The notes: generated from the sequence alone by a model not told the origin. A DNA stretch of 64,000 bases from Pseudoalteromonas flavipulchra NCIMB 2033 = ATCC BAA-314 (GCA_000814665.1 JWIH01000009.1:62001-126000); one strand, 5' to 3'. Shown: positions 46,460-57,795, counted from the first letter of the stretch. Program-made: numbers and translations.

Positions 46460-47134
46460 TTAGAAATTAAATGTTTTTGAAATTGACGCCACAAATGTAG
46501 AATCTGCATAGGAATCAATATCATTGCTTTCATAACCCAATGAAAAAGACCAAGTACTAATCGAGTAAGTTCCAGTTAGATGCCAGTGGGTATAGTCATC
46601 ATCACCCGACTCCCATTCGTATTTATCACTATCAAAGCTCATTGAATGATCAACCCCGAGCATCAGTGACCACCGTTCTGTGATTGGGATACTATGCGTG
46701 AGCATCACTATCCCGTGAGCAGCCCCTGTTCCAAAGTAATCCCATGCATACCAAAAGTCTAAATTTGTCTGGCCGTAATTAAACTTCGCAAAGGCTTCTG
46801 CATAGTTGTAATCAGAACTTACATCATCACCATGATAGGTATATTGCGAAAGACCAACATCAAGCTTTAATTTTTCAGTTAGCGTAAATTTGTAGCCACC
46901 GTACAGATCTCCTTCTAAATCCGTACCATCGCCAAAATCTACTTGAGACACCCAGCCTCCAGCATACCAACCACTTTTTCCAAACCAATCTAAACTGACT
47001 TGCAGCGCTTCGTCTTCCTTAGTTTGACTCACGCCATTAAATAAATAATCGGAAGCTAATGTTACGGTAGAAGATGTCGCCGCATTGACAAATAGTGGAG
47101 TAAACAACAATGGCAGCAGCCAGTATTTTTTCAT
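46460..47134 (-). CDS. TorF family putative porin
   Basis: 224 residues from ATG 47134; GTG at 47146 is possible but is close to its ribosome site. A signal peptide (cleavage near VNAAT) precedes TVTLASDYLFNGVSQTKEDE, the start signature of the TorF/TIGR02001 family of outer-membrane proteins. Amphipathic beta strands rich in Tyr and Trp follow, and the protein ends in SISKTFNF with a C-terminal Phe. It is probably a monomeric barrel with unknown substrate. No operon partner. Confidence 0.88.
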   Translation of the reverse strand: MKKYWLLPLLFTPLFVNAATSSTVTLASDYLFNGVSQTKEDEALQVSLDWFGKSGWYAGGWVSQVDFGDGTDLEGDLYGGYKFTLTEKLKLDVGLSQYTYHGDDVSSDYNYAEAFAKFNYGQTNLDFWYAWDYFGTGAAHGIVMLTHSIPITERWSLMLGVDHSMSFDSDKYEWESGDDDYTHWHLTGTYSISTWSFSLGYESNDIDSYADSTFVASISKTFNF

Positions 47135-47433
47135 CTTTGAAATCACCCTTTAATTGCAGTCATTTCAAGCATAGACCGCCGTTCCCACCCTGTCACTGAT
47201 ACAGTTTTATCCGCTTGTTAACGTGCTTGGCATGATAATTTTTCCGTTTTATAAGCGTCTGACTGGCGGTAATAAAAAGGTACTTATTGATGCTAAAAGG
47301 CGAGTAAGCAGGCACATAAAATACGCTGTAAATTATCAATAAATCACTCCGCTTGCAGGACAGCACTTATTGGTTCTGTTAGGATCCGCTTTTGCCTGTA
47401 AAATCTTTGGAAAAGCCCTTGAAATTGTCATTT

Positions 47434-48624
47434 ATGTTTCGCTTACTGGCGTTACCCACACTGCTATTTACACTGACAACTCAGGCCGCATCTGTCTATG
47501 TACAAGCTGGGCCGGGGAGTTTTAATCATGCCGCACTTGACCTACTCGCCAACCGCCAGTCGCAGGAGTATGAGCGTTTTTACTCGGGCACCCCGGAGCA
47601 TACTTATGCCAATGCCGCGCAAGCGCAGAGCTGGGCTTTCAGCGCGCTGGCCAACTCCACTATTGAAGGACAACTGGTCCCAGCCATTGTCAATGCGATG
47701 CGTAACTACAAGGTAACGGAGCTGAGTGCCGCTGTGCATATGCCCATCGAAATGTGTGTTTTTGGATTGAACAAGACAGCTAAAATTACGCATGCAGCAT
47801 CCCACCCGGCAGCCCTGAACCAAATTGGTCATTGGCTCAATGCTCATCAGGTACAAACCAAGCCCGTACCCAAAGGCACCAACGAAGCGGCTCGCTTACT
47901 TGCAAATGGACAATTTGACCAAAACACCGTTGCCGTAGGTAGCTGCGCACTTAAAGTGGTTTACCCAGAGCTGACACTACGTGAAGTAAGCGTTCAGGAT
48001 AACGCGGATAACCGTACGCTGTTTGGTCTGATGAAAATGGAAAAACGATCTCAGCCGATAAGCGAAGATGAAGCTCGCACCGCGCTGGCACAGATCGTTG
48101 AAAAGGCGAATGCATTGGTCAAAACGCGAACAGACTCTGCAGAGGAGTTATTCTCACATATCAACCAACGCCTTGCTCAGATGCAACCTGTAGCACTGTT
48201 TAAAGCACAACAACACAGGCCAATTGAAGACTTATCCCGTGAAGCCTCTGTGCTCTCAAAAGCGCTAGAGCAAGCCCGCCAGCAATGTCTGGATAGTGCA
48301 AGCGTTGAGGCGTTTTTCCAAGCACAAATGGATGCTGCAAAAGCTATTCAATACAGATACCGGGCACAATGGCTGACTGAAGGCGTACCAAACGAAGACG
48401 CGAATTTGGATCAGCTAAGAAGCACATTAAATCAGCTTGGTGCAGCCATTCTTGAAACACTGACCCAGCATCTTGCCAAGCACGGTAACCTCACGGATGA
48501 ACAGGCAGGCTTGTTTAACCAAATAATAAACACCGAACAGCTCTTTGCAACCGATAAAGCTAGGCTCTTTTCGGCACTGCAAAAGGTGCGCAGGGTGGAT
48601 AGCTGCACTATCACTGCTTCATAA
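47434..48624 (+). CDS. Exported prephenate dehydratase-like / AroQ-gamma chorismate mutase fusion
   Basis: 396 residues from ATG 47434, directly before a signal peptide (MFRLLALPTLLFTLTTQAA). Residues about 22-205 follow a prephenate dehydratase layout: AGPGSFNHAALDLLA, ALANSTIEGQL, ASHPAALNQ, AVGSCA and DNRTLFG. The catalytic TRF motif reads TLF at Thr195, so Arg is replaced by Leu and dehydratase activity may be lost. Residues about 235-390 form a periplasmic AroQ-gamma chorismate mutase, with LFSHINQRLAQMQPVALFKAQ, PIEDLSREASVL and FFQAQMDAAKAIQYRYRAQW. The mutase would convert chorismate to prephenate outside the cytoplasm. The gene stands alone. TTG starts upstream (47392) are possible but less likely. 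Confidence 0.82.
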   Translation: MFRLLALPTLLFTLTTQAASVYVQAGPGSFNHAALDLLANRQSQEYERFYSGTPEHTYANAAQAQSWAFSALANSTIEGQLVPAIVNAMRNYKVTELSAAVHMPIEMCVFGLNKTAKITHAASHPAALNQIGHWLNAHQVQTKPVPKGTNEAARLLANGQFDQNTVAVGSCALKVVYPELTLREVSVQDNADNRTLFGLMKMEKRSQPISEDEARTALAQIVEKANALVKTRTDSAEELFSHINQRLAQMQPVALFKAQQHRPIEDLSREASVLSKALEQARQQCLDSASVEAFFQAQMDAAKAIQYRYRAQWLTEGVPNEDANLDQLRSTLNQLGAAILETLTQHLAKHGNLTDEQAGLFNQIINTEQLFATDKARLFSALQKVRRVDSCTITAS

Positions 48625-48633
48625 ACAAATTAG

Positions 48634-48659
48634 CGACTTGTTGCGCTAGCAACAAGTCG
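48634..48659. terminator. Strong hairpin after the chorismate mutase gene
   Basis: CGACTTGTTGC (48634-48644) pairs perfectly with GCAACAAGTCG (48649-48659) around a GCTA loop. No T-run follows, so termination would need another factor. It is the first of three hairpins in this gap. The 48625-48929 gap holds these hairpins and a Fur-like site, no gene. Confidence 0.55.
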
Positions 48660-48894
48660 GATTAGCTGATGTCTTGTATGGCTAGGACTACACCGACGAC
48701 ATCAGCCATAAGGTAATGGTTTTAAAAGAACCACTGCCTTGTTCTAGCAGCTTAACGGCTTTCCATTGCATTGATAGCCTGAACATCTGGGCCTGTTAAA
48801 CTTTCATTTTGCTTTTCACTCTTTAATTTCAGTCACTTCACGCAAAGACCCGTTTTATTGATCTGCATCCATTTACATTCACCTTGGCAAAGAT

Positions 48895-48913
48895 AATAAT
48901 GAGAATGATTTTT
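48895..48913. promoter_or_regulatory. Fur box-like site upstream of azurin
   Basis: AATAATGAGAATGATTTTT matches the 19-bp Fur consensus at 14 positions. It lies 16 bp before the azurin start codon, overlapping the likely promoter-proximal region. Confidence 0.6.
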
Positions 48914-48929
48914 AATTAAGGAGTTAAAT

Positions 48930-49385
48930 ATGAAAACCTCTCTTTCCATCACATTGCTTAGCTTCGGTAGCTTTCTTTTTTCTCATGCCGCATCAGCAAA
49001 TGAATGTGAGCTCAGCATCGAAGCCAACGACATGATGCAGTTTTCTAAAAAATCACTCAGTGCGCCATCTAGCTGTAAAGAAATTTCAGTCACGTTAAAG
49101 CATACGGGTAAACTGCCAGCCACCACCATGGGCCACAACTGGGTGTTGAGCAAAGCTGCAGATGTTCAAGCCGTTGCAACCGATGGTATGTCGGCAGGTG
49201 CAAATAATCGTTATGTAAAGCCAAACGACAGCCGCGTTTTAGCCGTATCAAAGGTGATTGGCGGTGGCGATCAAACCACAGTGACCTTCTCTACTGAGCA
49301 GCTAAAGCAAGGTGACAACTACAAGTTCTTCTGTTCTTTCCCGGGCCATTTCGCCATTATGCAAGGCACCTTTACACTTAGCTAA
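48930..49385 (+). CDS. azu: Azurin (periplasmic blue copper protein)
   Basis: 151 residues with a signal peptide (cleavage near ASANE) and a mature azurin of usual size. The type 1 copper ligands are visible: His in TMGHNWVL, then Cys, His and Met in FFCSFPGHFAIMQG. The N-terminal Cys pair (CELSIE and SSCKEI) forms the conserved disulfide. Azurin carries electrons in the periplasm. Here it stands upstream of iron-related membrane genes and has a Fur-like box, so it may be induced under iron limitation (inference). A GGAG site precedes ATG 48930. Confidence 0.96.
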   Translation: MKTSLSITLLSFGSFLFSHAASANECELSIEANDMMQFSKKSLSAPSSCKEISVTLKHTGKLPATTMGHNWVLSKAADVQAVATDGMSAGANNRYVKPNDSRVLAVSKVIGGGDQTTVTFSTEQLKQGDNYKFFCSFPGHFAIMQGTFTLS

Positions 49386-49586
49386 CCATATTCAGAGCGG
49401 AGTTTATAATGAGTCTTTTCAAAAACCCGCTCTTACAGTTTTCCACTCAGGGGCTTTATGTCGTGATGAAGAAGCGGTTTTTTCAAGCACTCCGCCACCT
49501 CACTCCTGTTGGGCTATCTCTCTCACTGCAATTATTACTTTCCCCCTTGAACAACATACCTATAATCATTACAATCAATTGCAAAC

Positions 49587-49605
49587 AATAATGATTATCA
49601 CCATC
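49587..49605. promoter_or_regulatory. Fur box-like site before the DUF3325-like gene
   Basis: AATAATGATTATCACCATC matches the 19-bp Fur consensus at 15 positions. It abuts the ATG at 49606 of the first small membrane gene. Confidence 0.72.
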
Positions 49606-49926
49606 ATGAGCTTTTTCTCAATTATACCGTTTTGGTTTACCGCCGTGTTACTCTACTTAGCAAGTCCTAAGCAACGATTTTTGGCCTCTTCGATACATAA
49701 ACCCACAGCATACAGTGTGGCTTTAGTCCTTGCTTTGTCAGGGGTTATTATATTGACTCTGCAATACCCAATTATTTCTGCAATGTTGGCCAGTCTCGTT
49801 TTAATTATGTTTTCTTTGGTGTCGGTGACCCTAATAAGTGGATACTCAGTAAAGCGCCTCTATCTATGCTCAACATTGGTTTTTTTGCTATCTCTATTTT
49901 TTGGGGGAATAAGTTATGTGGCCTAA
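49606..49926 (+). CDS. DUF3325-like small membrane protein
   Basis: 106 residues from ATG 49606; ATG 49591 is also in frame but lies inside the Fur-like box, and neither has an obvious ribosome site. It has about four hydrophobic helices (IIPFWFTAVLLYLASP, ALVLALSGVIILTL, MLASLVLIMFSLVSV, CSTLVFLLSLFFGG). Size, helix number and the position before a DUF3649-like and a PepSY protein match the DUF3325-DUF3649-PepSY iron-uptake arrangement of many proteobacteria (family known by context, function unknown). The frame extending further upstream to 49312 overlaps azurin and is not used. Confidence 0.65.
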   Translation: MSFFSIIPFWFTAVLLYLASPKQRFLASSIHKPTAYSVALVLALSGVIILTLQYPIISAMLASLVLIMFSLVSVTLISGYSVKRLYLCSTLVFLLSLFFGGISYVA

Positions 49927-50170
49927 AACGTTAGTTGGATTTTTCTTAGGGCTATTACTGTCTATTTCTTTGGTGCTAAACCTCAATTTACTCCTGCCAT
50001 TTTCAGAGTCCACAAAACTGATGATAGGCCTAGTGCTTGCATTTCCGATATGGGCGGGGATCTTGGTTTGGAGCTATGCATTTTCAAGCGCTAAAGCCGC
50101 GTGCAAACCTTTATTTGCTATCTTTATCCCCTCTTTGCTACTAAACACAGCATTACTGCTAATAAGATAA
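49916..50170 (+). CDS. DUF3649-like small membrane protein
   Basis: 84 residues, with three hydrophobic stretches (VGFFLGLLLSISLVLNLNLLLP, LMIGLVLAFPIWAGILVWSY, LFAIFIPSLLLNTALLLI; each within one helix). It overlaps the previous gene by 11 bp and ends 3 bp before the PepSY gene, so the three are one transcript. The order resembles the DUF3649 position next to PepSY proteins. No catalytic or metal-binding residues are seen. The family assignment is tentative. Confidence 0.65.
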   Translation: MWPKTLVGFFLGLLLSISLVLNLNLLLPFSESTKLMIGLVLAFPIWAGILVWSYAFSSAKAACKPLFAIFIPSLLLNTALLLIR

Positions 50171-50173
50171 ACA

Positions 50174-51769
50174 ATGAAAAATCAAACACTAAAATCTTTG
50201 ACCGAAGCACATGCATGGATTGGGATCATTATTTCAACGGTACTATTCATTGTGTTTATTGCGGGATCTCTGAGCCTATTCAGAGACAACATCACGGGCT
50301 GGGAACGTGCCTCTCTAGCAGCCCAGTCTAACGAACCACTTAGCGCCATTTCCTACGACAAGGCGATTACATCAATTGCGCAGCAATACGATGTCGATAC
50401 ACACCATGGCTTTTTTATGCGCGAGCCTACGCCACATAACCCTTTTATTGAAGTTTACTTTGCAACCCATTTAGACGAGCCGCACCCGATCACGGGCGAA
50501 GATCATCAAGATCAGCACCTTCTGCTATCACCACAGACGGGAGAAATCTTCGCTAATGCCGACAGATTTGAATTTGCCAGTTTTCTCTATGAGTTGCACT
50601 ATGACTTAGGGCTTGGCCGTGCCGGACTCTATTTTGTTGGGATCATCACCCTATTTTTCTTCGTTGCTGTACTAAGCGGGATCATCATTCACTGGCGCAA
50701 AATAGCCAAAAACTTTTTCCAATATCGCGCCGAAGGTAAAAAAGACAAATGGTTAGATGCTCATAATCTAATTGGCACGATGGGCCTACCTTTTCACTTA
50801 ATGTATGCCTTCACGGGATTAGTATTTAATCTCGTTATCATTTATCAGATTTCATACGCCGTATTACTCTACGGTGGCAATCAAACCGCTCTGCTCCAAG
50901 CCGCTGGATTTAATGAACCAAATATCGAAGCACTGGAGCAATCACGACCAATGAGCAGCGTCGATCAACTAAGAGTAAAGGCACTAGATACGTTAGGGGA
51001 TGTGTCGCTCACAACGGTGGAAATCACCCACTTTGGCGACAAAAACGCAGTAGTGAGTTTTACCGCGAAAAGTAACGATGCTTTTTCAAATTACAAAGAA
51101 GTACAATACACACTAAACGACCAATCACAAATTTATCTCACTGAAAACAACTACGACAACGCTGTTCGCGCAGGGCTCTCTACCATCGCGAGTCTTCACT
51201 TTGGAGATTTTGCTGGGTATGGCATGCGACTGGCATTTTTGAGTCTTGGCCTTGCAACCGCCTATTTAATCGTTACCGGTAATTTGATGTGGATTGACAA
51301 GCGTGCCAAGCAGAAAAAGCAAAGTGCTAAAAGTCTATTATTTGTAAAACGATTAACATCAGGTGGCTTTATCGGTGTGCTATTGGCCATCGCCATTGGT
51401 TTCGCGATGACAACTTTTCTATCGACAAGTCACATAGACAAACTAGAGACGGTTAAGTTTTCGATGTTTTCTGCCTTTATCTTTGCACTCATTAGCAGCC
51501 AATTCGCAAAGCACGTATTGTCGTTTAGCAAAGTATTATTAGGTTTAAGTGGCATTTGCTATTGCTTAAGCGCGGTCATGAATGCGGCGTCTTTTGTTAG
51601 CCAGTACAATACATTACCCACTCAAACGAGAGTTGACTTTGCTATTGTAACTGCACTTATGTGTTTAATGGCCTTGATTTGTTGGAAAGCAGTGTCACGG
51701 ATCAACGCGGCAGCACAAACTTCAGTGCCTGTTTCGCAAGATCAGCAGCCACAACAAACCATGAGTTAG
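50174..51769 (+). CDS. PepSY-associated membrane protein (iron-uptake linked)
   Basis: 531 residues with four main membrane helices: the first (about 15-35) follows the conserved EAHAWIGI, another precedes HWRKIAKNFF near 165-185, a further pair lies near 210-230 and 360-380, and more hydrophobic segments follow. Histidines in EAHAWIGI, LHYDLGL, LDAHNLIGT and FHLMYAF fit haem or metal coordination in PepSY-type ferric reductases (family knowledge; reductase role inferred). It is the last gene of the transcript with the two small membrane proteins under a Fur-like box. Confidence 0.87.
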   Translation: MKNQTLKSLTEAHAWIGIIISTVLFIVFIAGSLSLFRDNITGWERASLAAQSNEPLSAISYDKAITSIAQQYDVDTHHGFFMREPTPHNPFIEVYFATHLDEPHPITGEDHQDQHLLLSPQTGEIFANADRFEFASFLYELHYDLGLGRAGLYFVGIITLFFFVAVLSGIIIHWRKIAKNFFQYRAEGKKDKWLDAHNLIGTMGLPFHLMYAFTGLVFNLVIIYQISYAVLLYGGNQTALLQAAGFNEPNIEALEQSRPMSSVDQLRVKALDTLGDVSLTTVEITHFGDKNAVVSFTAKSNDAFSNYKEVQYTLNDQSQIYLTENNYDNAVRAGLSTIASLHFGDFAGYGMRLAFLSLGLATAYLIVTGNLMWIDKRAKQKKQSAKSLLFVKRLTSGGFIGVLLAIAIGFAMTTFLSTSHIDKLETVKFSMFSAFIFALISSQFAKHVLSFSKVLLGLSGICYCLSAVMNAASFVSQYNTLPTQTRVDFAIVTALMCLMALICWKAVSRINAAAQTSVPVSQDQQPQQTMS

Positions 51770-51794
51770 CCAAACAGCGTGTAAGGTAATGAAA

Positions 51795-51822
51795 AAAGCG
51801 GGCTAACCCAGCCCGCTTTGCC
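51795..51822. terminator. Bidirectional terminator
   Basis: AAAGCGGGCT (51795-51804) pairs with AGCCCGCTTT (51810-51819) around an AACCC loop. A-rich sequence precedes and T residues close the stem, so it can stop both the PepSY gene and the convergent TonB receptor. Confidence 0.88.
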
Positions 51823-51849
51823 TTACTCTCACAGGGAAACAATGTGAAA

Positions 51850-54675
51850 TTAAAACTCTGTCTTAAATCTTAGGTAGTACTCACGACCCAGATATAAAGA
51901 CGAATGAATGGGATCTGCGTTATTTCCATTACCCGTCGCAAAAGGCGGCGCTTCATCCAATAGATTGTTAACGCCCAGCGTAATTTGAGTATCAACAGAG
52001 TCTACATGGTAGGTTACTTGAGCATTATGTGTCAGCGTGCTATCGACGGTATTGGTAAAGTTAACGATTTGGTCGCCTTGTTTAACCGACACTTCTTCTA
52101 TCATCGAATCGATGTAGTAACTTTGCCAACTTGCGCTAAAGTCGTCATGCTGCCAATTAAGTGCAAAGTTAACTCTGTGCTCAGGCACCGCCATCTGGCC
52201 ATTAACGCGCTGTCCGGCTCTGTCTTTGGTTGCAAGGCCTGGTTCAATGACTTCATGTTTACTCACAAATGACCAGTTTAGTGCGGTACTCAAATCACCA
52301 AATGAAAACTGCCCGATGTCAAAACGAACTTCAGCGTCTACCCCTTGACGATTTAATGCATTGAGGTTTTCATTAAACACATCGACTCCGGTGATCACCC
52401 CCTGAAACTCACCAGATTGAACGCGATGAACAGAGTCGCAGTACAAACCATTATTCATACATTCATTCAATTTAGTCACCGCGCTAATGTTACCAATGGC
52501 ATCTTTTAATTGGATGTCATAAAAATCTAAGGTGATTGAACCGTTAGTAAGCCAGCTCGGCTGATAAATTACCCCAAGTGTTTTGCTGGTCGCGGTTTCT
52601 GGTTCAAGTTCGGTGTTACCGCCAGTATTAGTTCTGATCTGTCCGATCGTTTCTCGGTAACTACCATCAGTGGGAACCCCTGTGCTAACGCAGTTTTGGT
52701 TTGGATTGGCTACAGCACAAGGATCGTCGCCATTTTCAAAACCAGGTAACCTTCCTTTATAAAGTTCCACCACATTAGGCGCTCTAAATGCTTGTGACCA
52801 AGTCCCTCTAAAACTCAACTGCTCATTCAACGCCCAAAATACGCCCACTTTTGAATTGGTGGTCGAGCCAAACGTATCAAAGTCTGAATATCGAGTCGCG
52901 AGATTTAACTCTAGGCTCTGCGCCCAGTCATGGTCTGATAACAGTGGCACAACGGCTTCTAGGTAGGCTTCATTGAGCGAATATTCGCCGCCAGTTGGTC
53001 TACCTAACCCATCCGTAACTAAAATATTAATAGAAACGGCATCTGTTTGATTGCGCGCCTCAACCTTTTGATTTTCGATACCAAAAGACACACCGAGGTC
53101 GCCCGCAGGCAAACTCGCCACTACCCCACTTACATTCGCGCTGGCGATTTTAATCTGGTTATGACCTTGTTGGATCCCTGGCCAATCACCAGAGAGATAA
53201 TTTAGCATGTCCTCGGAGATCTCAGAGTCGGTGCCGGGTTGACCAAAGATATTAAGCGGCACACAGCCCTCAATTAGCGTATCCGGTGTAGCACCACAGC
53301 GCAGCACGCCTTGATCATCAAAATGGGTAGGACCAACCGCATTTTTAGCCGCTGGCCAATTGAATATGCCGGTTTTTAGTCGTTTGTTTGAGTTGCGACC
53401 AAAATTGTAGGCCAGCTCCCAGCTCCAATCTGCATTAAAATCACCAGAGAGCGCCATCACAATACGGTATTGGCTGTTTTCCACATGGTTCATACGGCCA
53501 TTGGTTTCCACCATTCTGCGACGCCAGTCATTGATGGCATAAGGATTACCATCTTTGTCTTTCGGACCAAATTGTTGGTTGTAATAGTTATCAGGAGAGT
53601 AAGTGAAATCTAAATACCCACCCCAAACTGGAACTAATGGCTGAGGCGCACCATTGGTAGTGGATTTTCGATGTGAATAAAGCGCCTCGAAATTGAATAC
53701 CACGTCATCCGAAAACTTCAAATTGCCAAGATCATACTCGCCAAACGCACTCATGCTATAGCGTTCAAAAGGCGTTTGTAGCAAGCTCGGCTCTTGGTAG
53801 TTGTATAAATCATTTTGCGCAAGTGACGCATCGGAGATAGTTTCACGCCACTCGCCGTATTCTGGGCCTCGGGTAACAAATATTTCCTTGCCGTTTTCAT
53901 CCGTGACTTTTAGGTTGCTCCATGGCATTGCGGAGCTACCGCCTTGGCCGTAACTGCCATCGGGATTAAGTGTTAAATCATAGCGGCTAAAGTCTCTGTC
54001 GCCAGCATACACTTCTTGTTTTTCATCGTAGCTGGCACTCACCATAAAGCGCCCTTTATCACCAACAATCCCTGTTACGAGTTCCAAGGAAGTCGTATCA
54101 GCATCGCCTTCAGCGGATTGGCCAATGGAGCCACTGATCTCAAAAATATCGCCCGTTTGGCGAGTAATAATGTTTACGACACCAGACACCGCATCAGAGC
54201 CGTAAATAGAAGAGGCACCGTCCAATAAAATTTCAACACGTTCAATAATCGCAGTAGGTATAGCACTTAGGTCAACCGCAGCATCCGCGCCATTTCCCCC
54301 GTTTGGTAAGCGGCGGCCATTTAGCAAGACCAACGTGCGCTGTGCACCTAAACCGCGTAAGTCAAAGTTTGTCACGCCCGACGTATTTTCATTTTGAGAA
54401 GCATTAGGTGCACTGGCGGAAACCGTTAGATTTTGCAGCATATCACCAATATTTTTAAACCCGGTTTGCTCAATATCCGCTCTAGATATTGTGGTTACCG
54501 CACCAGGTTTACTTAGGTTTGCCCGCGCGATACGCGACCCCGTCACCATGATCTTCTCAACAGGTTCCGACGCTGCTTCTTCAGCAAACACAGGGGCCGT
54601 CCACACCATAGCACCCGGGCCACACAAGCTGGCGATTGCCAACGCCAAAGTCGTTTTTTGTTTTGTTATTGTCAT
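51850..54675 (-). CDS. TonB-dependent receptor
   Basis: 941 residues with a signal peptide (cleavage near PVFAEE), TonB box region EKIMVTGSRIARANL, and a plug with GDMLQNLTVSASAPN, FDLRGLGAQRTLVLLNGRR and LDGASSIYGSDAVSGVVNII. The barrel ends in YYLRFKTEF. This is the large group with the GLGAQRTLVLLNGRR signature, which is common in Alteromonadales and Xanthomonadales and not typical of siderophore receptors. The substrate may be a peptide or carbohydrate. It converges on the PepSY gene but no Fur-like box was found upstream, so control may differ. ATG at 54675. Confidence 0.92.
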   Translation of the reverse strand: MTITKQKTTLALAIASLCGPGAMVWTAPVFAEEAASEPVEKIMVTGSRIARANLSKPGAVTTISRADIEQTGFKNIGDMLQNLTVSASAPNASQNENTSGVTNFDLRGLGAQRTLVLLNGRRLPNGGNGADAAVDLSAIPTAIIERVEILLDGASSIYGSDAVSGVVNIITRQTGDIFEISGSIGQSAEGDADTTSLELVTGIVGDKGRFMVSASYDEKQEVYAGDRDFSRYDLTLNPDGSYGQGGSSAMPWSNLKVTDENGKEIFVTRGPEYGEWRETISDASLAQNDLYNYQEPSLLQTPFERYSMSAFGEYDLGNLKFSDDVVFNFEALYSHRKSTTNGAPQPLVPVWGGYLDFTYSPDNYYNQQFGPKDKDGNPYAINDWRRRMVETNGRMNHVENSQYRIVMALSGDFNADWSWELAYNFGRNSNKRLKTGIFNWPAAKNAVGPTHFDDQGVLRCGATPDTLIEGCVPLNIFGQPGTDSEISEDMLNYLSGDWPGIQQGHNQIKIASANVSGVVASLPAGDLGVSFGIENQKVEARNQTDAVSINILVTDGLGRPTGGEYSLNEAYLEAVVPLLSDHDWAQSLELNLATRYSDFDTFGSTTNSKVGVFWALNEQLSFRGTWSQAFRAPNVVELYKGRLPGFENGDDPCAVANPNQNCVSTGVPTDGSYRETIGQIRTNTGGNTELEPETATSKTLGVIYQPSWLTNGSITLDFYDIQLKDAIGNISAVTKLNECMNNGLYCDSVHRVQSGEFQGVITGVDVFNENLNALNRQGVDAEVRFDIGQFSFGDLSTALNWSFVSKHEVIEPGLATKDRAGQRVNGQMAVPEHRVNFALNWQHDDFSASWQSYYIDSMIEEVSVKQGDQIVNFTNTVDSTLTHNAQVTYHVDSVDTQITLGVNNLLDEAPPFATGNGNNADPIHSSLYLGREYYLRFKTEF

Positions 54676-55008
54676 AACGGTTTCCTTTGTAACGTTCCAA
54701 ATTATAGTTAGACGCTGACGATAGAAAGTTTCTTATTATCACTACGGGGAATGAAATAGGTTATTTATTGCGCCTTTTTATACTGATAACACAATTAAAT
54801 CGTTCCAACAAACAATTTTAGACGATTTGCGCAATATTTATTTACTTTTATTGAATATTCAAGCATCTAATAAAAAGTCATGTGATCAGTCAGATTTGGC
54901 GTGAACACTTCCCAGAAAATCACAAATGTCACCACTTTCTTGGTATTCAATATTGGCCTTTAAGGCCACCGAAATCTGGTAAAAAGCACTTATCGGGACT
55001 ACCTTTAT

Positions 55009-55273
55009 CTAGGGCCTGTTGACCTTTGCTGTTTGATTTTTGTTCTTCTGAGTGTGTTTTGGTCGCGACGCTCGACTTGCCGCCTAGTAATCTAGGCAAA
55101 AGTTGAGCAACAATGAACAAAGCGCACTCAGATGAACCCAAAGGGCAGCGCTTGATTAGCATTTCTACTGTGTTATCGCCAGACTTACATAGAGTGACTA
55201 TGCTACGCTGGCTCTGCCTTGTATAAATACCAATCAAACTGCTGCAAAAACAAACTTGAAAGATCAACAGGCC

Positions 55274-55277
<4 letters not shown>
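55009..55277. mobile_element. MITE with 20-bp terminal inverted repeats
   Basis: Left end CTAGGGCCTGTTGACCTTTG and the reverse complement of the right end (CTAGGGCCTGTTGATCTTTC) match at 18 of 20 bases. The element is 269 bp and encodes no transposase, so it is a non-autonomous, MITE-type element. Before it, 54676-55008 is AT-rich and shows no gene. Confidence 0.8.
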
Positions 55278-57625
<2,348 letters not shown>

Positions 57626-57642
57626 CCACTTAAAAAAACCTG

Positions 57643-57693
57643 GGATGTGATTATCCTTTACGCTGATTTTCAGCAGCAAAGACAATCACATCC
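57643..57693 (+). terminator. Large hairpin after katG
   Basis: GGATGTGATT (57643-57652) pairs with AATCACATCC (57684-57693), enclosing a smaller GCTGA/TCAGC hairpin. No clear T-run follows. It is a candidate terminator or 3' stabiliser for the katG transcript. Confidence 0.5.
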
Positions 57694-57795
57694 TAACCAC
57701 TACATTGGTTTACACAAAACCCTAGCCAGATGCTTGCCATTGTTTCTTATCGTTATATGCTAGAAATCAATAATAAAAATGAATGCAGGGAAATT

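Noticed and set aside
48634..48735. Possible integron attC site, given the strong hairpins
   Set aside because: No clear RYYYAAC/GTTRRRY core pair, no integrase and no cassette array; kept only as a structured region.
49409..49591. 60-residue frame between azurin and the DUF3325-like gene with a GGAG site upstream
   Set aside because: The translation is not recognisable, it runs into the Fur-like box, and nothing else supports coding; the good ribosome site alone is not enough.
49312..49605. Long in-frame extension of the DUF3325-like protein into azurin
   Set aside because: It overlaps the end of azurin and the extra ~98 residues have no membrane or family character.
54676..54900. Fur or LacI-type sites upstream of the TonB receptor at 51850-54675
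   Set aside because: No sequence with convincing similarity to either consensus was found.
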